A stretch of 33,484 bases of DNA from Collinsella sp. (GCA_019425005.1 JAHYYK010000009.1:1-33484), one strand, 5' to 3'. Numbered from the stretch's first letter, positions 22,877 to 31,869 are shown. Notes: generated by a model not told the origin, from the sequence alone. Numbers and translations are program-made.

Positions 22877-24016
22877 TTACTCCACATCAAACTCCACGCG
22901 ATCGAGTTCGGGCACGTTGAGGTCAATGAGCTTGCGGGCGACGTGACGGTCGTGTGCCCCAAGTGCCTCGCTTGTCGTCACATGGGCGACAATCTCGCGC
23001 TCGACGATGCCCTCCTCGTCGCCTTCGGTGGCCGAGGTCTCGACGGCGACGGTGTAATCCTTAAAGCCCGGCAGCACCGCGGCAAGCTCGCGCGTGGTTT
23101 CGGTGACACCGTAGCCGTCCTGCACGCCGGCCTGCGCCGAGCCAATGGAACCCGCCGTCATGACGATGCAGGGGATGGCAAAGACCACCGTGCCCACAAT
23201 AATGCGGCGGCGCACCTTGCGTGACAGCTCATCGACCTCGGCATTTTCCTCGGCTGTCACAATGCCGTCGCCGTTGAGGTCGCGCTTGAGCGGTACACGT
23301 AAAAGAAGCAATACGGCTTCGGCCGCCAGCGCGATAAAGACCACGTTGATGCCAAACTCATAAAGCGCCGAGAGAAACAGTGACCCGCTTGCGATGGCGA
23401 TGCCGTAGCCCGCCGCGCACAGGGGCGGCATGAGCGCGGTTGCCACGGCCACGCCGGCGATGAGCGTGGCGGGTTCCTGGTCGCGCGAGTTGCCCAGGCC
23501 GCCCGCAAAGCCGCCCGCGAGCGCGACGGCAAGGTCCCACACGGTGGGCGTCGAGTTGTCGACGATGGCGGCCGTGGCGGTGCCAAGGGGCGAGAGCTTA
23601 AAGTACAACGTGGACGTGACCAGGCAAAAGGCCATCTGCAGCGCAAGGCTGGCGATGGCTTCGACGGTAATCTCGCGGTCGAGCGTGGCGATGCCGTATG
23701 CCATGGCAAGGACCGATCCCATAAGCGGGCAGATGAGCATGGCGCCCACGATGGCGATGTCCGAATCGATATCGAGGCCGATGCTCGCGATGAGCATGGC
23801 GATGATGAGGATGCACAGATGTGAGCCGGTCAGGCGCGCCCCGTTTACAAAGCGCTTGCGGATTACGTGATAGGGCGCGCGTCCCTCGCGAATGTTGAAT
23901 GCGCGCTTGAGGAAGCGGGTGACGTTTTCCATGGCTTCGCTATGAGCAGGGCGGATGCCGTGGCGCCGGTGATGGCGTTCGCGCAGTCGCTTGATCTGTT
24001 GTTTGTCGAGTTCCAT
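22877..24016 (-). CDS. DUF389 family membrane protein with an EF-hand-like loop
   Basis: Integral membrane protein of 379 residues. After a basic N-terminus, hydrophobic segments run from about residue 65 to 240 (AMLIASIGLDIDSDIAIVGA, then MLICPLMGSVLAMAYGIATL), with one more near 275-295. The IVGAMLICPLMG and VATALMPPLCAAGYGIA segments are typical of DUF389, a family of unknown function. Between the main membrane block and the last span lies DLNGDGIVTAEE (residues 246-257), which fits an EF-hand calcium loop at all key positions. The C-terminal 80 residues are soluble. The frame extends to 24163, but the ATG at 24016 with GAGGTGG just upstream is the natural start. Confidence 0.82.
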   Translation of the reverse strand: MELDKQQIKRLRERHHRRHGIRPAHSEAMENVTRFLKRAFNIREGRAPYHVIRKRFVNGARLTGSHLCILIIAMLIASIGLDIDSDIAIVGAMLICPLMGSVLAMAYGIATLDREITVEAIASLALQMAFCLVTSTLYFKLSPLGTATAAIVDNSTPTVWDLAVALAGGFAGGLGNSRDQEPATLIAGVAVATALMPPLCAAGYGIAIASGSLFLSALYEFGINVVFIALAAEAVLLLLRVPLKRDLNGDGIVTAEENAEVDELSRKVRRRIIVGTVVFAIPCIVMTAGSIGSAQAGVQDGYGVTETTRELAAVLPGFKDYTVAVETSATEGDEEGIVEREIVAHVTTSEALGAHDRHVARKLIDLNVPELDRVEFDVE

Positions 24017-24323
24017 GTCCACCTCGTTCCAGCGCGGTCCGCGCAACGCGCCCGTTGTCTTAACTCTACACCGTGGCGGGCGGGGTGTCTGTTGGATGCG
24101 GAATCCGATAGGGCGGATGACGCGGGAGCAAATACAAATCACAGGCTCAATTCGATCCCGCAAGAATATGATGCGCCAGCTCCTACATATGTGACGAAAT
24201 TGTGAAGCACGAGAGCGCGCATTTCAAAAAATCCGCTGGTGACCAATGTTGCGCAACAGAATTCAAAAATCAGCTCCTACATTTTGAAGCGTATGGATAC
24301 ATCCGTGTCAAAGGGAGAAAGCC
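24017..24323. other. Intergenic region between divergent DUF389 and surface-protein genes
   Basis: This 307-base gap has no convincing gene. It carries a 12-base direct repeat CAGCTCCTACAT (24177-24188 and 24271-24282) and a small palindrome GTTGCGCAAC (24249-24258). It is more AT-rich from 24190 on, where the promoter of the surface-protein gene is expected, but no clear -35/-10 pair was found. Confidence 0.45.
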
Positions 24324-27300
24324 ATGGCAAACTACAGTCCACAGCACTTTGAGCCTCGGGCCAAGGCCGTCAACGTCAAGGGCGTTGCTAACCGCGCCGT
24401 CGCAACCGTTTTGACGGCGGGCCTCATTGCTCAGCCGCTCATGTCGCCGCTGGCGGCAATCGCCGCACCGTCAACCGGTAACGGCGATTCTGTTCAGGGG
24501 GGGGGTAGTTCTGTAGAGAACACCGTTGCCGCCGGTAACCAAGCGGTCGTAAAGACGGCTGCCCAGCTGGCCGAGGAGTCGGCAAAGCAGCTCAAGGACG
24601 CTCAGGCCGCCTACGATGCCGCCCAGAAGAAGGCCGACGCGGCGGGCCAGTCTCAAAAGCAAGCGCAGCAGCAAAAGAATCAGGCCTCGCAGGCCGTGAC
24701 CGATAACGCCGCCGAGCAGAACGAGGCCGAGGTAGCCGCGCTTCAGGAGAAGATCGACGAGCTTAAGGCAGCCGTCGAAAAGACTGAGCAGCAGCAGAAG
24801 AAGCTGGGCAACCTGAACGATCAGCTCGAACAGGCCAACAAGAGTGTCGAGGATAAGACCCAGGCGCTCAAGGACGCCAAGGCAAAGCAGGATGAGGCCA
24901 AGAAGGCCCTCGATGATGCCCAGGCCAAGCTCGAGGCCATGGGTATGGACGAGTACGAGGCCGCCAAGAAGGCCGTCGAGGACGCGCAGGCAAAGCTCGA
25001 TGACGCCAATAAGGCCGTTACTACTGCACAGGACAATCTGGACCAGGCCAAGGCTGCCGAGGCCAGCGCCCAGCAGGAAAAGCAGAATACCGAGGCAGCT
25101 TTGACGACTGCCCAGGCCAAGAAGCAGGAGACTGCCGCTGCTCTCGCAGCCGCAACCGCCGCGCGCGATAACGCCCAGCAGAAGTTCGACCAGGCGCAGG
25201 CCGCGCTCGATGCTGCCGTCTCGGGTACGGGTGTTGACCTGAGTGCGCTTGAGGCCGCCAAGAAAGCTGCTGCTGGTGAGCTCAAGACCGAGCAGGCGGA
25301 GCTCAATGTCGCGACGGATGCCGACGCCACCGCACAGACAAATCTGCAGGCCGCCCAGGCTGCCGTCGCTGCCGCGCAGGAGAAGGCCAACGCCGCCAAC
25401 GCTGCTGTGGCATCTGCCCAGTCTGCATACGATGCGGCAAACAAGGAGTACAAGGACGCGGCCAGTAAGCGTGACGCCGCGAAGACGGCATACGAGCAGA
25501 CCCAGCAGACCGAGGCCGACAAGAAGGCGGAGTACGATAAGCTTGTCGAAGTTCGCAAGCAGAAGCGCAGCGAGTGGGAGGCAGCCTGCGCTGCTTCGAA
25601 CGCCGCGGAAAAGGCTTATGACGCTGCTAATGTCCAGGTTGAGGCTCTTGAGCAGCAGATTGCTGACCTCAAGTCCAACATGACCGTTGACCAGGAAGTC
25701 ATCAGCCAAGGTATACTCGGCTTCATGAACTATATTAGCGACGGCAGCCAGTTCACAGCCACGCAGAAAAAGAACGCCCAGGACGCCGTATCGATGCTGA
25801 CCGGTGCCGCTGACAAGGCCGAATGGTATGACCAGTACGTCGATCAGGACATGTCTCGCGACACCAACCCGCTTTCCTTGGAGCAGATGCGCAACGCCCT
25901 GACATATCTCGACACCCAGAACAACCTCCGCAAGGCGAACGGTCAGTCGGCGCTCAGCGTCAGCCTCCGCATGACTGCGGCAGCCGCCCTTAATACATCA
26001 TATTCGTCGAACATCTGGGGACACTCGGGTTGCTACTGGGATAACGGTGAAAATCTTGCTGGCGGCGGCGGCGCATATACCGGCGGCGAGACTGAGGACA
26101 CCCTAGGCTGGCCATATACCGGTCTCTACACTCAGGAAAAAGAGGCATTCGATAAGTACGTCGAGAAGAATAGTGACCTTGGAAACCATCGATATGATTC
26201 CTACTATATCTACCAGCACTACGGCAGCATCTACCATGAGTGCGGGCACTATCTCAACATCATCGATGCCGGAACGAAGGCTATCGGCATCGCGACCGGT
26301 AGCGGTAAGAACACCGATTCCGAGGTAACTATCTTCGATTACAGCTCTTTTGACAGTCAGGCTGATTTCACTGTCTCCGAGTTCAAGAAGCTCGTCAACG
26401 ACTACATCGCTTCCGCCTACAATGCAGGCGGCACGCAGGAGCAGAAGGAGCAGCTGAAGCAGCTGCAGAATAAGCTGGCAGAGGCGCAGAAGAACTTCGG
26501 GACTGCTGGAACGGCTTATTCTAACGCATTGGATAAGCAAGAAAGCGCTCGCGACGCCTATACCGCGGCCGACACGAACGTGAACACCGCCAAGGGTGAG
26601 TACGAGAAGGCTAAGTCCGGCACTGCCGCCGCGAAGACGGCATATGACGCCGCCGAAGCCAAACTCAAGGGTATCGACGTCAAGACGCCCAAGACCAAGC
26701 TCGACGCCGCCAAGGGCGAGGCCGCTACTGCCCAGGCAGCTCTCGATAAGGCAAACGCCACGCTTGCTGACAGCAAGACGAAGGCAGCCGAGGCCGCTGC
26801 TCACAAGGCGAAGGCTCGCAGCGCCCGCGACGCCGCCAAGGTAAAGTCCGATCAAGCCAACGAGGCGTATGACAACGCCACGGCTTCGGTCAAGGACCTT
26901 ACCGCCAAGCGCGATGCCGCCAAGACGGATCTTGCGAACAAGCAGGGCACGCTTAACGATGCCAAGAAGGCCGACGACACTGCCCAGGCTGGCGTTGACA
27001 AGGCTCAGGCCGCAGATGTGCACGCCGCGACCGCTCTTTCGGGCGCCAAGCAGGCAGTTGCCGCCAAGACGCAGATCCTGTCCGACGCGCAGGCGAAGGC
27101 CAAGGCCGCCGAGGGCGAGCTGGCCGGCGCAAACAAGGCCTTCGAGCGCTTCGCCGGTGCCCAGAAGGCGGTCGACGACGCCAAGGCCGCCTATGACGCT
27201 GCCGTCGCCGGTGTCGCCGATGCCCAGAAGCAGCTCGAGGCCGCCAACGAAGCCGTCGTCGATGCGAACTTCGAGATCGTCAAGGCCAAGGCCGAGCTTG

Positions 27301-27776
27301 CCAGCGATGAGGCACTCAAGGCCGATCTTGAGGCTGTCGACCATAAGGCATCCCTTGCCGCGGGCACGACGGGCAACGAGAAGCTGGTTAAGCTGAACGC
27401 TGCCTACGCTCGCTATAAGGCTGCCGTCGATGCCGCCGCTGGTCTCAAGGCTGCTCTGAGCGATACCGATGCCAAGCTGTCCGATGCCAACGACGCCTAT
27501 GCCGCCGCGCTTGCCGAGCTTGGCGATGCCAAGGATGCCCTGGCTGCCGCGCAGGCCGAGTACGACAAGTATCATCCCAAGGCTGAGCCGCAGGCCAAGC
27601 CTCAGGTTGCGCAGGCTGCCGCAAAGGCTCCTGTCGCCAAGAAGAAGGCCACGGACGGTGCACTTGCTCAGACGGGCGATACCTCCGCGCTTGCAGGTGA
27701 GGTCTTCGTCATCGGCGGCATTACGCTCGTTGCCGCGGGTGTGACGCTCGGCGATCGTCGTCGCAAGCAGATGTAG
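24324..27776 (+). CDS. Sortase-anchored coiled-coil surface protein with a CAP domain
   Basis: Cell-wall-anchored protein of 1150 residues. A long signal peptide has its hydrophobic core at about 24-50 (TVLTAGLIAQPLMSPLAAIA). Residues 65-460 and 705-1090 are Ala/Lys/Asp/Gln-rich coiled coils. Between them (about 510-695) is a CAP/SCP-like domain: His567 in GHSG, Glu576 in GENLAGG, Glu639 and His642 in YHECGHYLNI supply the usual His/Glu/Glu/His cavity set. The C-terminus has a Lys/Pro/Ala linker, a LAQTG sorting signal (1114-1118), a hydrophobic span and RRRKQM. The start has AAGGGAG. A 9-G run covers codons 58-61. It may act in adhesion or host contact, which is inference. Confidence 0.88.
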   Translation: MANYSPQHFEPRAKAVNVKGVANRAVATVLTAGLIAQPLMSPLAAIAAPSTGNGDSVQGGGSSVENTVAAGNQAVVKTAAQLAEESAKQLKDAQAAYDAAQKKADAAGQSQKQAQQQKNQASQAVTDNAAEQNEAEVAALQEKIDELKAAVEKTEQQQKKLGNLNDQLEQANKSVEDKTQALKDAKAKQDEAKKALDDAQAKLEAMGMDEYEAAKKAVEDAQAKLDDANKAVTTAQDNLDQAKAAEASAQQEKQNTEAALTTAQAKKQETAAALAAATAARDNAQQKFDQAQAALDAAVSGTGVDLSALEAAKKAAAGELKTEQAELNVATDADATAQTNLQAAQAAVAAAQEKANAANAAVASAQSAYDAANKEYKDAASKRDAAKTAYEQTQQTEADKKAEYDKLVEVRKQKRSEWEAACAASNAAEKAYDAANVQVEALEQQIADLKSNMTVDQEVISQGILGFMNYISDGSQFTATQKKNAQDAVSMLTGAADKAEWYDQYVDQDMSRDTNPLSLEQMRNALTYLDTQNNLRKANGQSALSVSLRMTAAAALNTSYSSNIWGHSGCYWDNGENLAGGGGAYTGGETEDTLGWPYTGLYTQEKEAFDKYVEKNSDLGNHRYDSYYIYQHYGSIYHECGHYLNIIDAGTKAIGIATGSGKNTDSEVTIFDYSSFDSQADFTVSEFKKLVNDYIASAYNAGGTQEQKEQLKQLQNKLAEAQKNFGTAGTAYSNALDKQESARDAYTAADTNVNTAKGEYEKAKSGTAAAKTAYDAAEAKLKGIDVKTPKTKLDAAKGEAATAQAALDKANATLADSKTKAAEAAAHKAKARSARDAAKVKSDQANEAYDNATASVKDLTAKRDAAKTDLANKQGTLNDAKKADDTAQAGVDKAQAADVHAATALSGAKQAVAAKTQILSDAQAKAKAAEGELAGANKAFERFAGAQKAVDDAKAAYDAAVAGVADAQKQLEAANEAVVDANFEIVKAKAELASDEALKADLEAVDHKASLAAGTTGNEKLVKLNAAYARYKAAVDAAAGLKAALSDTDAKLSDANDAYAAALAELGDAKDALAAAQAEYDKYHPKAEPQAKPQVAQAAAKAPVAKKKATDGALAQTGDTSALAGEVFVIGGITLVAAGVTLGDRRRKQM
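24497..24505 (+). repeat. Nine-G homopolymer inside the surface-protein gene
   Basis: The run covers the end of codon 58 to codon 61, just after the signal peptide. Losing one G gives GTA GTT CTG TAG, and gaining one gives an immediate TAG, so either slip would stop translation. Confidence 0.8.
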
Positions 27777-27842
27777 CGTTTCGAGCGTAGTTTCTGCAAC
27801 GAACTTCAATTCATAACGGGACCGTCTCGTTAGCCAAACGAT

Positions 27843-27885
27843 AAGGCCGGCGCGCTGTTAAATGCAGCGCGCCGGCCTTTCTTTG
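27843..27885 (+). terminator. Intrinsic terminator of the surface-protein gene
   Basis: Perfect 15-bp stem AAGGCCGGCGCGCTG / CAGCGCGCCGGCCTT (27843-27857 and 27865-27879) with a 7-base loop, followed by TTTCTTT. Confidence 0.93.
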
Positions 27886-27893
27886 CGTTGGTA

Positions 27894-27934
27894 TAAAAAG
27901 CCCGGTCGGCAGCCGCAAAAGCTACCGACCGGGC
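27894..27934 (-). terminator. Intrinsic terminator of the OPT transporter gene
   Basis: On the minus strand GCCCGGTCGGTAGC and GCTGCCGACCGGGC form a 14-bp stem with one wobble (27921-27934 and 27900-27913), followed by TTTTTAT. Confidence 0.92.
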
Positions 27935-27975
27935 AAGTCGTAGGCAATATGGTTGCCGTCGAGCAGCTGCTCAGC

Positions 27976-29679
27976 TTAGCCCAGCAGGCTTAAGCCCACG
28001 GAGACAAACGCCAGGATAACGCCGACGATGGACTCGCCGCCGAGCAGGCCGCTGGCGACAACCAGGCCCTGTTCCTGGAAGGCGGCATCCTTGGAGGCCT
28101 TCTCCTCGTCCGAAAGACCGGCAGCGGCGTCGCGGTGGGCGGACCACTTGTCGTAGGCGAGCTTGACGCAGGAGCCCAGGAATGCCGTGAGTGACATGTA
28201 GAACGGCAGGTACACGCCCAGGCCGATCATCATGGCCGGAATGCCGAGCCAGTACATGACGATGCCGGCGATAAAGCCGCCAACGAACCACGGGACGCTC
28301 GGGATGCCCGAGACCATGGTGGCGACGACGCTTGCCTGCGCGGCAACAAAGCTCTTGTCGGGGCCAAAGGCGTCCGGGCCATAGGCGGTGACGAGCGCGA
28401 CCATGACGGCGGCGGCGACCAGGGCGCCCACGATGCCGCCGATGGCCTGGCCGATCCACTGCGCACGCGGGTTGGTGCCCAGCACGGCGCCAGCCTTAAA
28501 GTCGTTCATGACGTCGCCCGCAAGGCCGCACGCTACGGCCACGATGCCGGCGATAAAGAACAGCTTGACCTGAGCGAGCTGCGCGAAGGCTGCCACGATG
28601 AGCATGACGATGAGGCCGAAGATCTCCATGGGGTCGATGCCCGTCTGGCCGCAGCTCTGCGCGCTCATGATGGTGGTGACAAAGGTGAACAGCGTGACGA
28701 TGACGGCTGGAACGGGGCCAAGGTCGAGCACGATGGCGATGATCACGGCGATGGCGGCAGCGCCCAGGCCGATGATACCGGCGTCGAGCTTAAGGGAACC
28801 CGAGATGAGCGACTGCTCGTCGGTGTCGGTGGAGCTGTCGGCGGCGAGGCCGCGGACGATACCGGCGACCTGCGGCAGGATGTCCTTGAGGACGACGGCG
28901 ACACCAAAGCCCATCATGAGGCCCATACCCAGGGACTTGACGATGCCCTGCGCAGTCACAACGTCGAACAGACCGGCAGCGGTGCCGCCCATAATGATGC
29001 CAAAGTTGCCCAGCAGGGCGCCGGCAAACCAGAAGGCGACGGGGGCGAAGCCCACGAGGAAGCCGACGGAGAGCAGCATGGGCGAGTTGTAGATACCAAA
29101 GGTCACGCCGGGAATGTTGAGCGTGCACAGCATGCTGGGCACAATGCCCAGGGCGTCGCGCAGCACGCTATAGATGCCGGCGATGGCCATGGAGCCAAAG
29201 AGCTGCTTGCCGGTCTTGCCGCCGGCCTCGGTCGCGCGCAGGGTCTGAGCTGCGGCGTTGCCAGTGGGGAACTCAAGCGCGGCGTCCACGATAAAGTGAC
29301 GGTGGATGAGTGCCGTGGCCAGCAGGCCCAGGATAGTGCCGGCGAGTGCCACGATAAACATGTCGAGCCAGCTGATCTGGTTGGCATAGCCCAGCATCCA
29401 GGCGCCCGGGATGGTAAACGCCAGACCGCCGGCGACCATGGCGCCTGCGGACATGATGGTGTGGGTGACGTTTGCCTCGTTGAGGCTGGCGTTGCCCATG
29501 AGCTTAAGGAAGAACAGCGAGATGACGGCAGCGAAGACGATTGGCCAGGGGAGTGCGCCCATCTTGAGGGCGGTGTAGGCCGAGCTTGCCGTGATGATCA
29601 CGCAGCCAAGGACGCCGATGACGACGCCGCGCAGCGTGAGTTGCCCGCGCATCGAAGCGCGGTTCGAGGGATTGCTCAT
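27976..29679 (-). CDS. OPT family oligopeptide transporter
   Basis: Polytopic membrane transporter of 567 residues, probably a proton-driven importer of small peptides or peptide-like metal chelates. There are about 14 hydrophobic segments. Family-typical segments are LTLRGVVIGVLGCVIITASS near the start, then SAYTALKMGALPWPI, NEANVTHTIMSAGAMVAGG, LEFPTGNAAAQTLRA, and GTNPRAQWIGQAIGG in the C-terminal half. The protein ends at a normal length for bacterial members. AAAGGAG fixes the start. It is monocistronic, with its own strong terminator. The region upstream (29704-29742) can fold (CTTCCC/GGGAAG enclosing CGCCG/CGGCG), which may affect its leader if transcribed. The substrate is not predictable. 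Confidence 0.9.
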   Translation of the reverse strand: MSNPSNRASMRGQLTLRGVVIGVLGCVIITASSAYTALKMGALPWPIVFAAVISLFFLKLMGNASLNEANVTHTIMSAGAMVAGGLAFTIPGAWMLGYANQISWLDMFIVALAGTILGLLATALIHRHFIVDAALEFPTGNAAAQTLRATEAGGKTGKQLFGSMAIAGIYSVLRDALGIVPSMLCTLNIPGVTFGIYNSPMLLSVGFLVGFAPVAFWFAGALLGNFGIIMGGTAAGLFDVVTAQGIVKSLGMGLMMGFGVAVVLKDILPQVAGIVRGLAADSSTDTDEQSLISGSLKLDAGIIGLGAAAIAVIIAIVLDLGPVPAVIVTLFTFVTTIMSAQSCGQTGIDPMEIFGLIVMLIVAAFAQLAQVKLFFIAGIVAVACGLAGDVMNDFKAGAVLGTNPRAQWIGQAIGGIVGALVAAAVMVALVTAYGPDAFGPDKSFVAAQASVVATMVSGIPSVPWFVGGFIAGIVMYWLGIPAMMIGLGVYLPFYMSLTAFLGSCVKLAYDKWSAHRDAAAGLSDEEKASKDAAFQEQGLVVASGLLGGESIVGVILAFVSVGLSLLG

Positions 29680-29838
29680 ATAGAACTCCTTTGCGTATAT
29701 CCGCTTCCCCCGGGAGCGCCGCTACGGATACGGCGCGGGAAGTCGGGTTACCAAGGGCCGCCGCGTGAGCTCGCAAACGACCGCGCACCAGTATAGCCGC
29801 AAGCTAGTCATTTTGGGATGACTGGTTTAGGTAGGCGA

Positions 29839-29844
29839 TATACT
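29839..29844 (+). promoter_or_regulatory. -10 element of the pantothenate kinase gene
   Basis: TATACT, 27 bases before the start codon. No strong -35 is seen; a small inverted repeat AGTCAT...ATGACT (29805-29823) lies just upstream. Confidence 0.45.
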
Positions 29845-29871
29845 GCTGGACAGACGAAAGGAGTGCCGACG

Positions 29872-30723
29872 ATGCTTAATGGGTGCGCATATATATTGAC
29901 GGTCGACGTGGGCAACACGTTCATTCGCTTTGGCCTGTTTGCCGAGGATTCGGCCGCGGCACAGGAATGCCCGCTTGCGACGTGCGAGATCACGACGCCG
30001 TCGAGCATCACAGCCGACGAGGCGCGCATGAGGCTCACGCAGGTCATGGGCGCGCTGTCAGCCGATGCGGGCATGCCGGGTGAGCTCGTTCCCGCAGCCG
30101 CAGTGCTGAGCTGCGTAGTGCCGGCGCTCGAGCGCCCGTGGAAGGCGGCGCTTTCCCGCACCTGCACGGGACGCGTGCTCACCGTGGGGCCGGGCCTCAA
30201 GACCGGCATGCCCGTACACTACGACGATCCGGCCGAGATCGGCCCCGACCGCATCGCCGACGCCGTGGCGGCCCGTGCCGTCTACGGCTCTCCGTGCATC
30301 GTGATCGACCTGGGCACTACGACCAATATTGAGGTCATCGATGCGCGCGGTACCTTTGTCGGCGGCGTCATCGCGCCGGGTCTGGCGCTCGGCGCCCGCT
30401 CGCTCTCGGCTGCTGCGGCACGCCTGCCGCAGGTCGAGCCCTCGGCACCCACGCATGTAATCGGCCGTAACACGCGCGAGGCGATGCGCTCGGGCGTGGT
30501 TCTGGGCGAGGTGGCCCGCATCGACGGCATGCTCGACATGGTGCTCGCCGAGATGCGCGCGACCAAGGCCGCGGGGGAGGGCGACGTGCCCATCGTCATT
30601 ACCGGCGACGACGCTGAGGCACTCGCGGCGTTGGTCGGCCACAGCCTGACGGTCGACGACGCGCTGACGCTGCGGGGCCTCGCCGAGCTCTACCGCATCA
30701 ACCAAAAGCCCCGCCGCGTGTAA
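29872..30723 (+). CDS. coaX: Type III pantothenate kinase
   Basis: Cytoplasmic kinase of 283 residues that phosphorylates pantothenate in the first step of coenzyme A synthesis. The ASKHA-fold motifs are DVGNT (Asp12-Thr16) for phosphate binding, GPDRIADAVAA (124-134) for pantothenate binding, and IDLGTTTNIEV (145-155) for the second phosphate loop, followed by GGVIAPGLALGARSLSAAAA. The frame extends to 29818, but the ATG at 29872 has AAAGGAG (29857-29863) and gives the standard N-terminus (MLNGCAYILTVDVGNT). The next gene, 84 bases downstream, has its own promoter-like element, so co-transcription is uncertain. Confidence 0.92.
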   Translation: MLNGCAYILTVDVGNTFIRFGLFAEDSAAAQECPLATCEITTPSSITADEARMRLTQVMGALSADAGMPGELVPAAAVLSCVVPALERPWKAALSRTCTGRVLTVGPGLKTGMPVHYDDPAEIGPDRIADAVAARAVYGSPCIVIDLGTTTNIEVIDARGTFVGGVIAPGLALGARSLSAAAARLPQVEPSAPTHVIGRNTREAMRSGVVLGEVARIDGMLDMVLAEMRATKAAGEGDVPIVITGDDAEALAALVGHSLTVDDALTLRGLAELYRINQKPRRV

Positions 30724-30764
30724 AAGTGAGGGCGCCGGTGGGACAAACGCCTCCACCTTTCACC

Positions 30765-30773
30765 TGCTACAAT
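30765..30773 (+). promoter_or_regulatory. Extended -10 promoter of the dCMP deaminase gene
   Basis: TGCTACAAT (30765-30773) is an extended -10 (TGn followed by TACAAT), 34 bases before the start codon. No good -35 is visible, as is common with extended -10 promoters. Confidence 0.5.
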
Positions 30774-30807
30774 GGGTCAAACTATTGCGATTACGGAGGT
30801 GTCTGCC

Positions 30808-31332
30808 ATGTCGGACGATCTTCATCAAACTTCGTCAGGCAAGCGCCTGGACGTCATTAGCTGGGACGAGTTCTTTATGAGCGTGGCCATCGCCGCGCAG
30901 CGCCGCAGCAAGGACCCCAACACGCAGGTGGGTGCGTGCATCGCCAGCACCAACCACCGTATCCTTTCGGTGGGCTACAACGGTACGCCCTCGGCGCTCA
31001 ACGACGACTTTTTCCCGTGGGGTACGAGCGACGACCCGCTACAGGACAAGCACAATTACGTGGTGCATGCCGAGGCCAATGCCGTGCTCAACTACCGTGG
31101 CTCGCTCAAAGATCTTGAGGGTTCCACGGTCTACGTCACGCTGTTCCCGTGCCACGACTGCGCCAAGATTTTGGCGCAGGTGGGCGTGGGCGAGGTTGTC
31201 TACCTGGACAACAAGTACGCCGACACCGATGACGGACGCATCAGCCGCCGCATCCTCGACTCCTGCGGCATCAGCTACCGCCAGGTTATCGTCGATGTTC
31301 ACATCGGCACCGAGGGGCAGGCTCAGCAGTAG
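30808..31332 (+). CDS. dCMP deaminase (deoxycytidylate deaminase family)
   Basis: Cytoplasmic zinc enzyme of 174 residues that converts dCMP to dUMP for thymidylate synthesis. The zinc and catalytic motifs are complete: HAEANA (His87, Glu89) and PCHDC (Cys115, Cys118). The segments SKDPNTQVGACI and GYNGTP are typical of dCMP deaminases of the ComEB type. The frame runs upstream to 30772, but the ATG at 30808 with GGAGGTG at 30796-30802 is the natural start. No competence genes are adjacent, so a nucleotide-metabolism role is more likely than one in DNA uptake. Confidence 0.92.
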   Translation: MSDDLHQTSSGKRLDVISWDEFFMSVAIAAQRRSKDPNTQVGACIASTNHRILSVGYNGTPSALNDDFFPWGTSDDPLQDKHNYVVHAEANAVLNYRGSLKDLEGSTVYVTLFPCHDCAKILAQVGVGEVVYLDNKYADTDDGRISRRILDSCGISYRQVIVDVHIGTEGQAQQ

Positions 31333-31466
31333 CGCGTGGCAACGCCAGCTGGCAACAAAAGGCAGCCAAAAGAGCCCCGTCCCAAATTGGCTGCTCGTGA
31401 AAGTCGTGTCCGCGCGCATGGATGGCTCGTGAGCGGGTACATGGCTGTAGTAACATAGCCCCTGTC

Positions 31467-31482
31467 CGCGGGCGCGCCCGCG
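31467..31482. repeat. 16-bp GC palindrome before the NifU-like gene
   Basis: CGCGGGCGCGCCCGCG is a perfect palindrome followed by TTATTGTG, 22 bases before the start codon. It could be part of a weak terminator for the dCMP deaminase gene or a leader hairpin of the NifU-like gene. The rest of the 172-base gap holds nothing clear. Confidence 0.45.
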
Positions 31483-31504
31483 TTATTGTGAGAAAGGAGC
31501 CCCT

Positions 31505-31783
31505 GTGGCTGTTAACGAAGAGCTGCTTAAGAAGGTTCTTGAGGAGATCCGCCCCAACCTGCAGGCTGACGGCGGCGATATGGAGTATGTGGGCGTCGAC
31601 GACGAGGGTGTCGTCAAGCTGGAGCTGCAGGGCGCTTGCGCCGGCTGCCCCATGAGCTCGCTGACCCTGTCCATGGGTATTGAGCGCATCCTGAAGGAGC
31701 ATGTGCCCGGCGTTACCCGTGTCGAGCAGGTCAATGCCTCCGGCGAGACCGACGACCTGTACGACGAGTACGCGCCGTTCTAA
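31505..31783 (+). CDS. NifU-like C-terminal domain iron-sulfur protein
   Basis: Small soluble protein of 92 residues equal to the C-terminal (Nfu) domain of NifU, which carries a labile iron-sulfur cluster and hands it to target enzymes. The paired cysteines of the CxxC motif are Cys45 and Cys48 in GACAGCPMSS, preceded by RPNLQADGGDMEYV, the family hallmark. The start is a GTG at 31505 with AAAGGAG (31493-31499). No other cluster-assembly genes are nearby. The acidic ending (ETDDLYDEYAPF) is a little longer than the minimal domain. Confidence 0.93.
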   Translation: MAVNEELLKKVLEEIRPNLQADGGDMEYVGVDDEGVVKLELQGACAGCPMSSLTLSMGIERILKEHVPGVTRVEQVNASGETDDLYDEYAPF

Positions 31784-31832
31784 GATGCGAAAGCTGCGGA
31801 CGGCATACTCCGCATAGACGTTACGCCCAAAT

Positions 31833-31869
31833 ATGCGGCTGCGAGCGCAAGGCCCGCGGCCGCATTTGT
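31833..31869 (+). terminator. Probable terminator after the NifU-like gene
   Basis: ATGCGGC (31833-31839) and GCCGCAT (31859-31865) form a 7-bp stem with a GC-rich loop, followed by TTGTAT. It lies 27 bases before the Lgt gene, so it may only partly stop transcription. Confidence 0.5.

Noticed and set aside
24471..27809. Leucine- and glycine-rich minus-strand frames opposite the surface protein
   Set aside because: Produced by the repetitive Ala/Lys codons of the coiled-coil gene read backwards.
29704..29742. Riboswitch in the OPT leader
   Set aside because: A nested hairpin exists, but no known riboswitch core was recognised and the transcript start is unknown.
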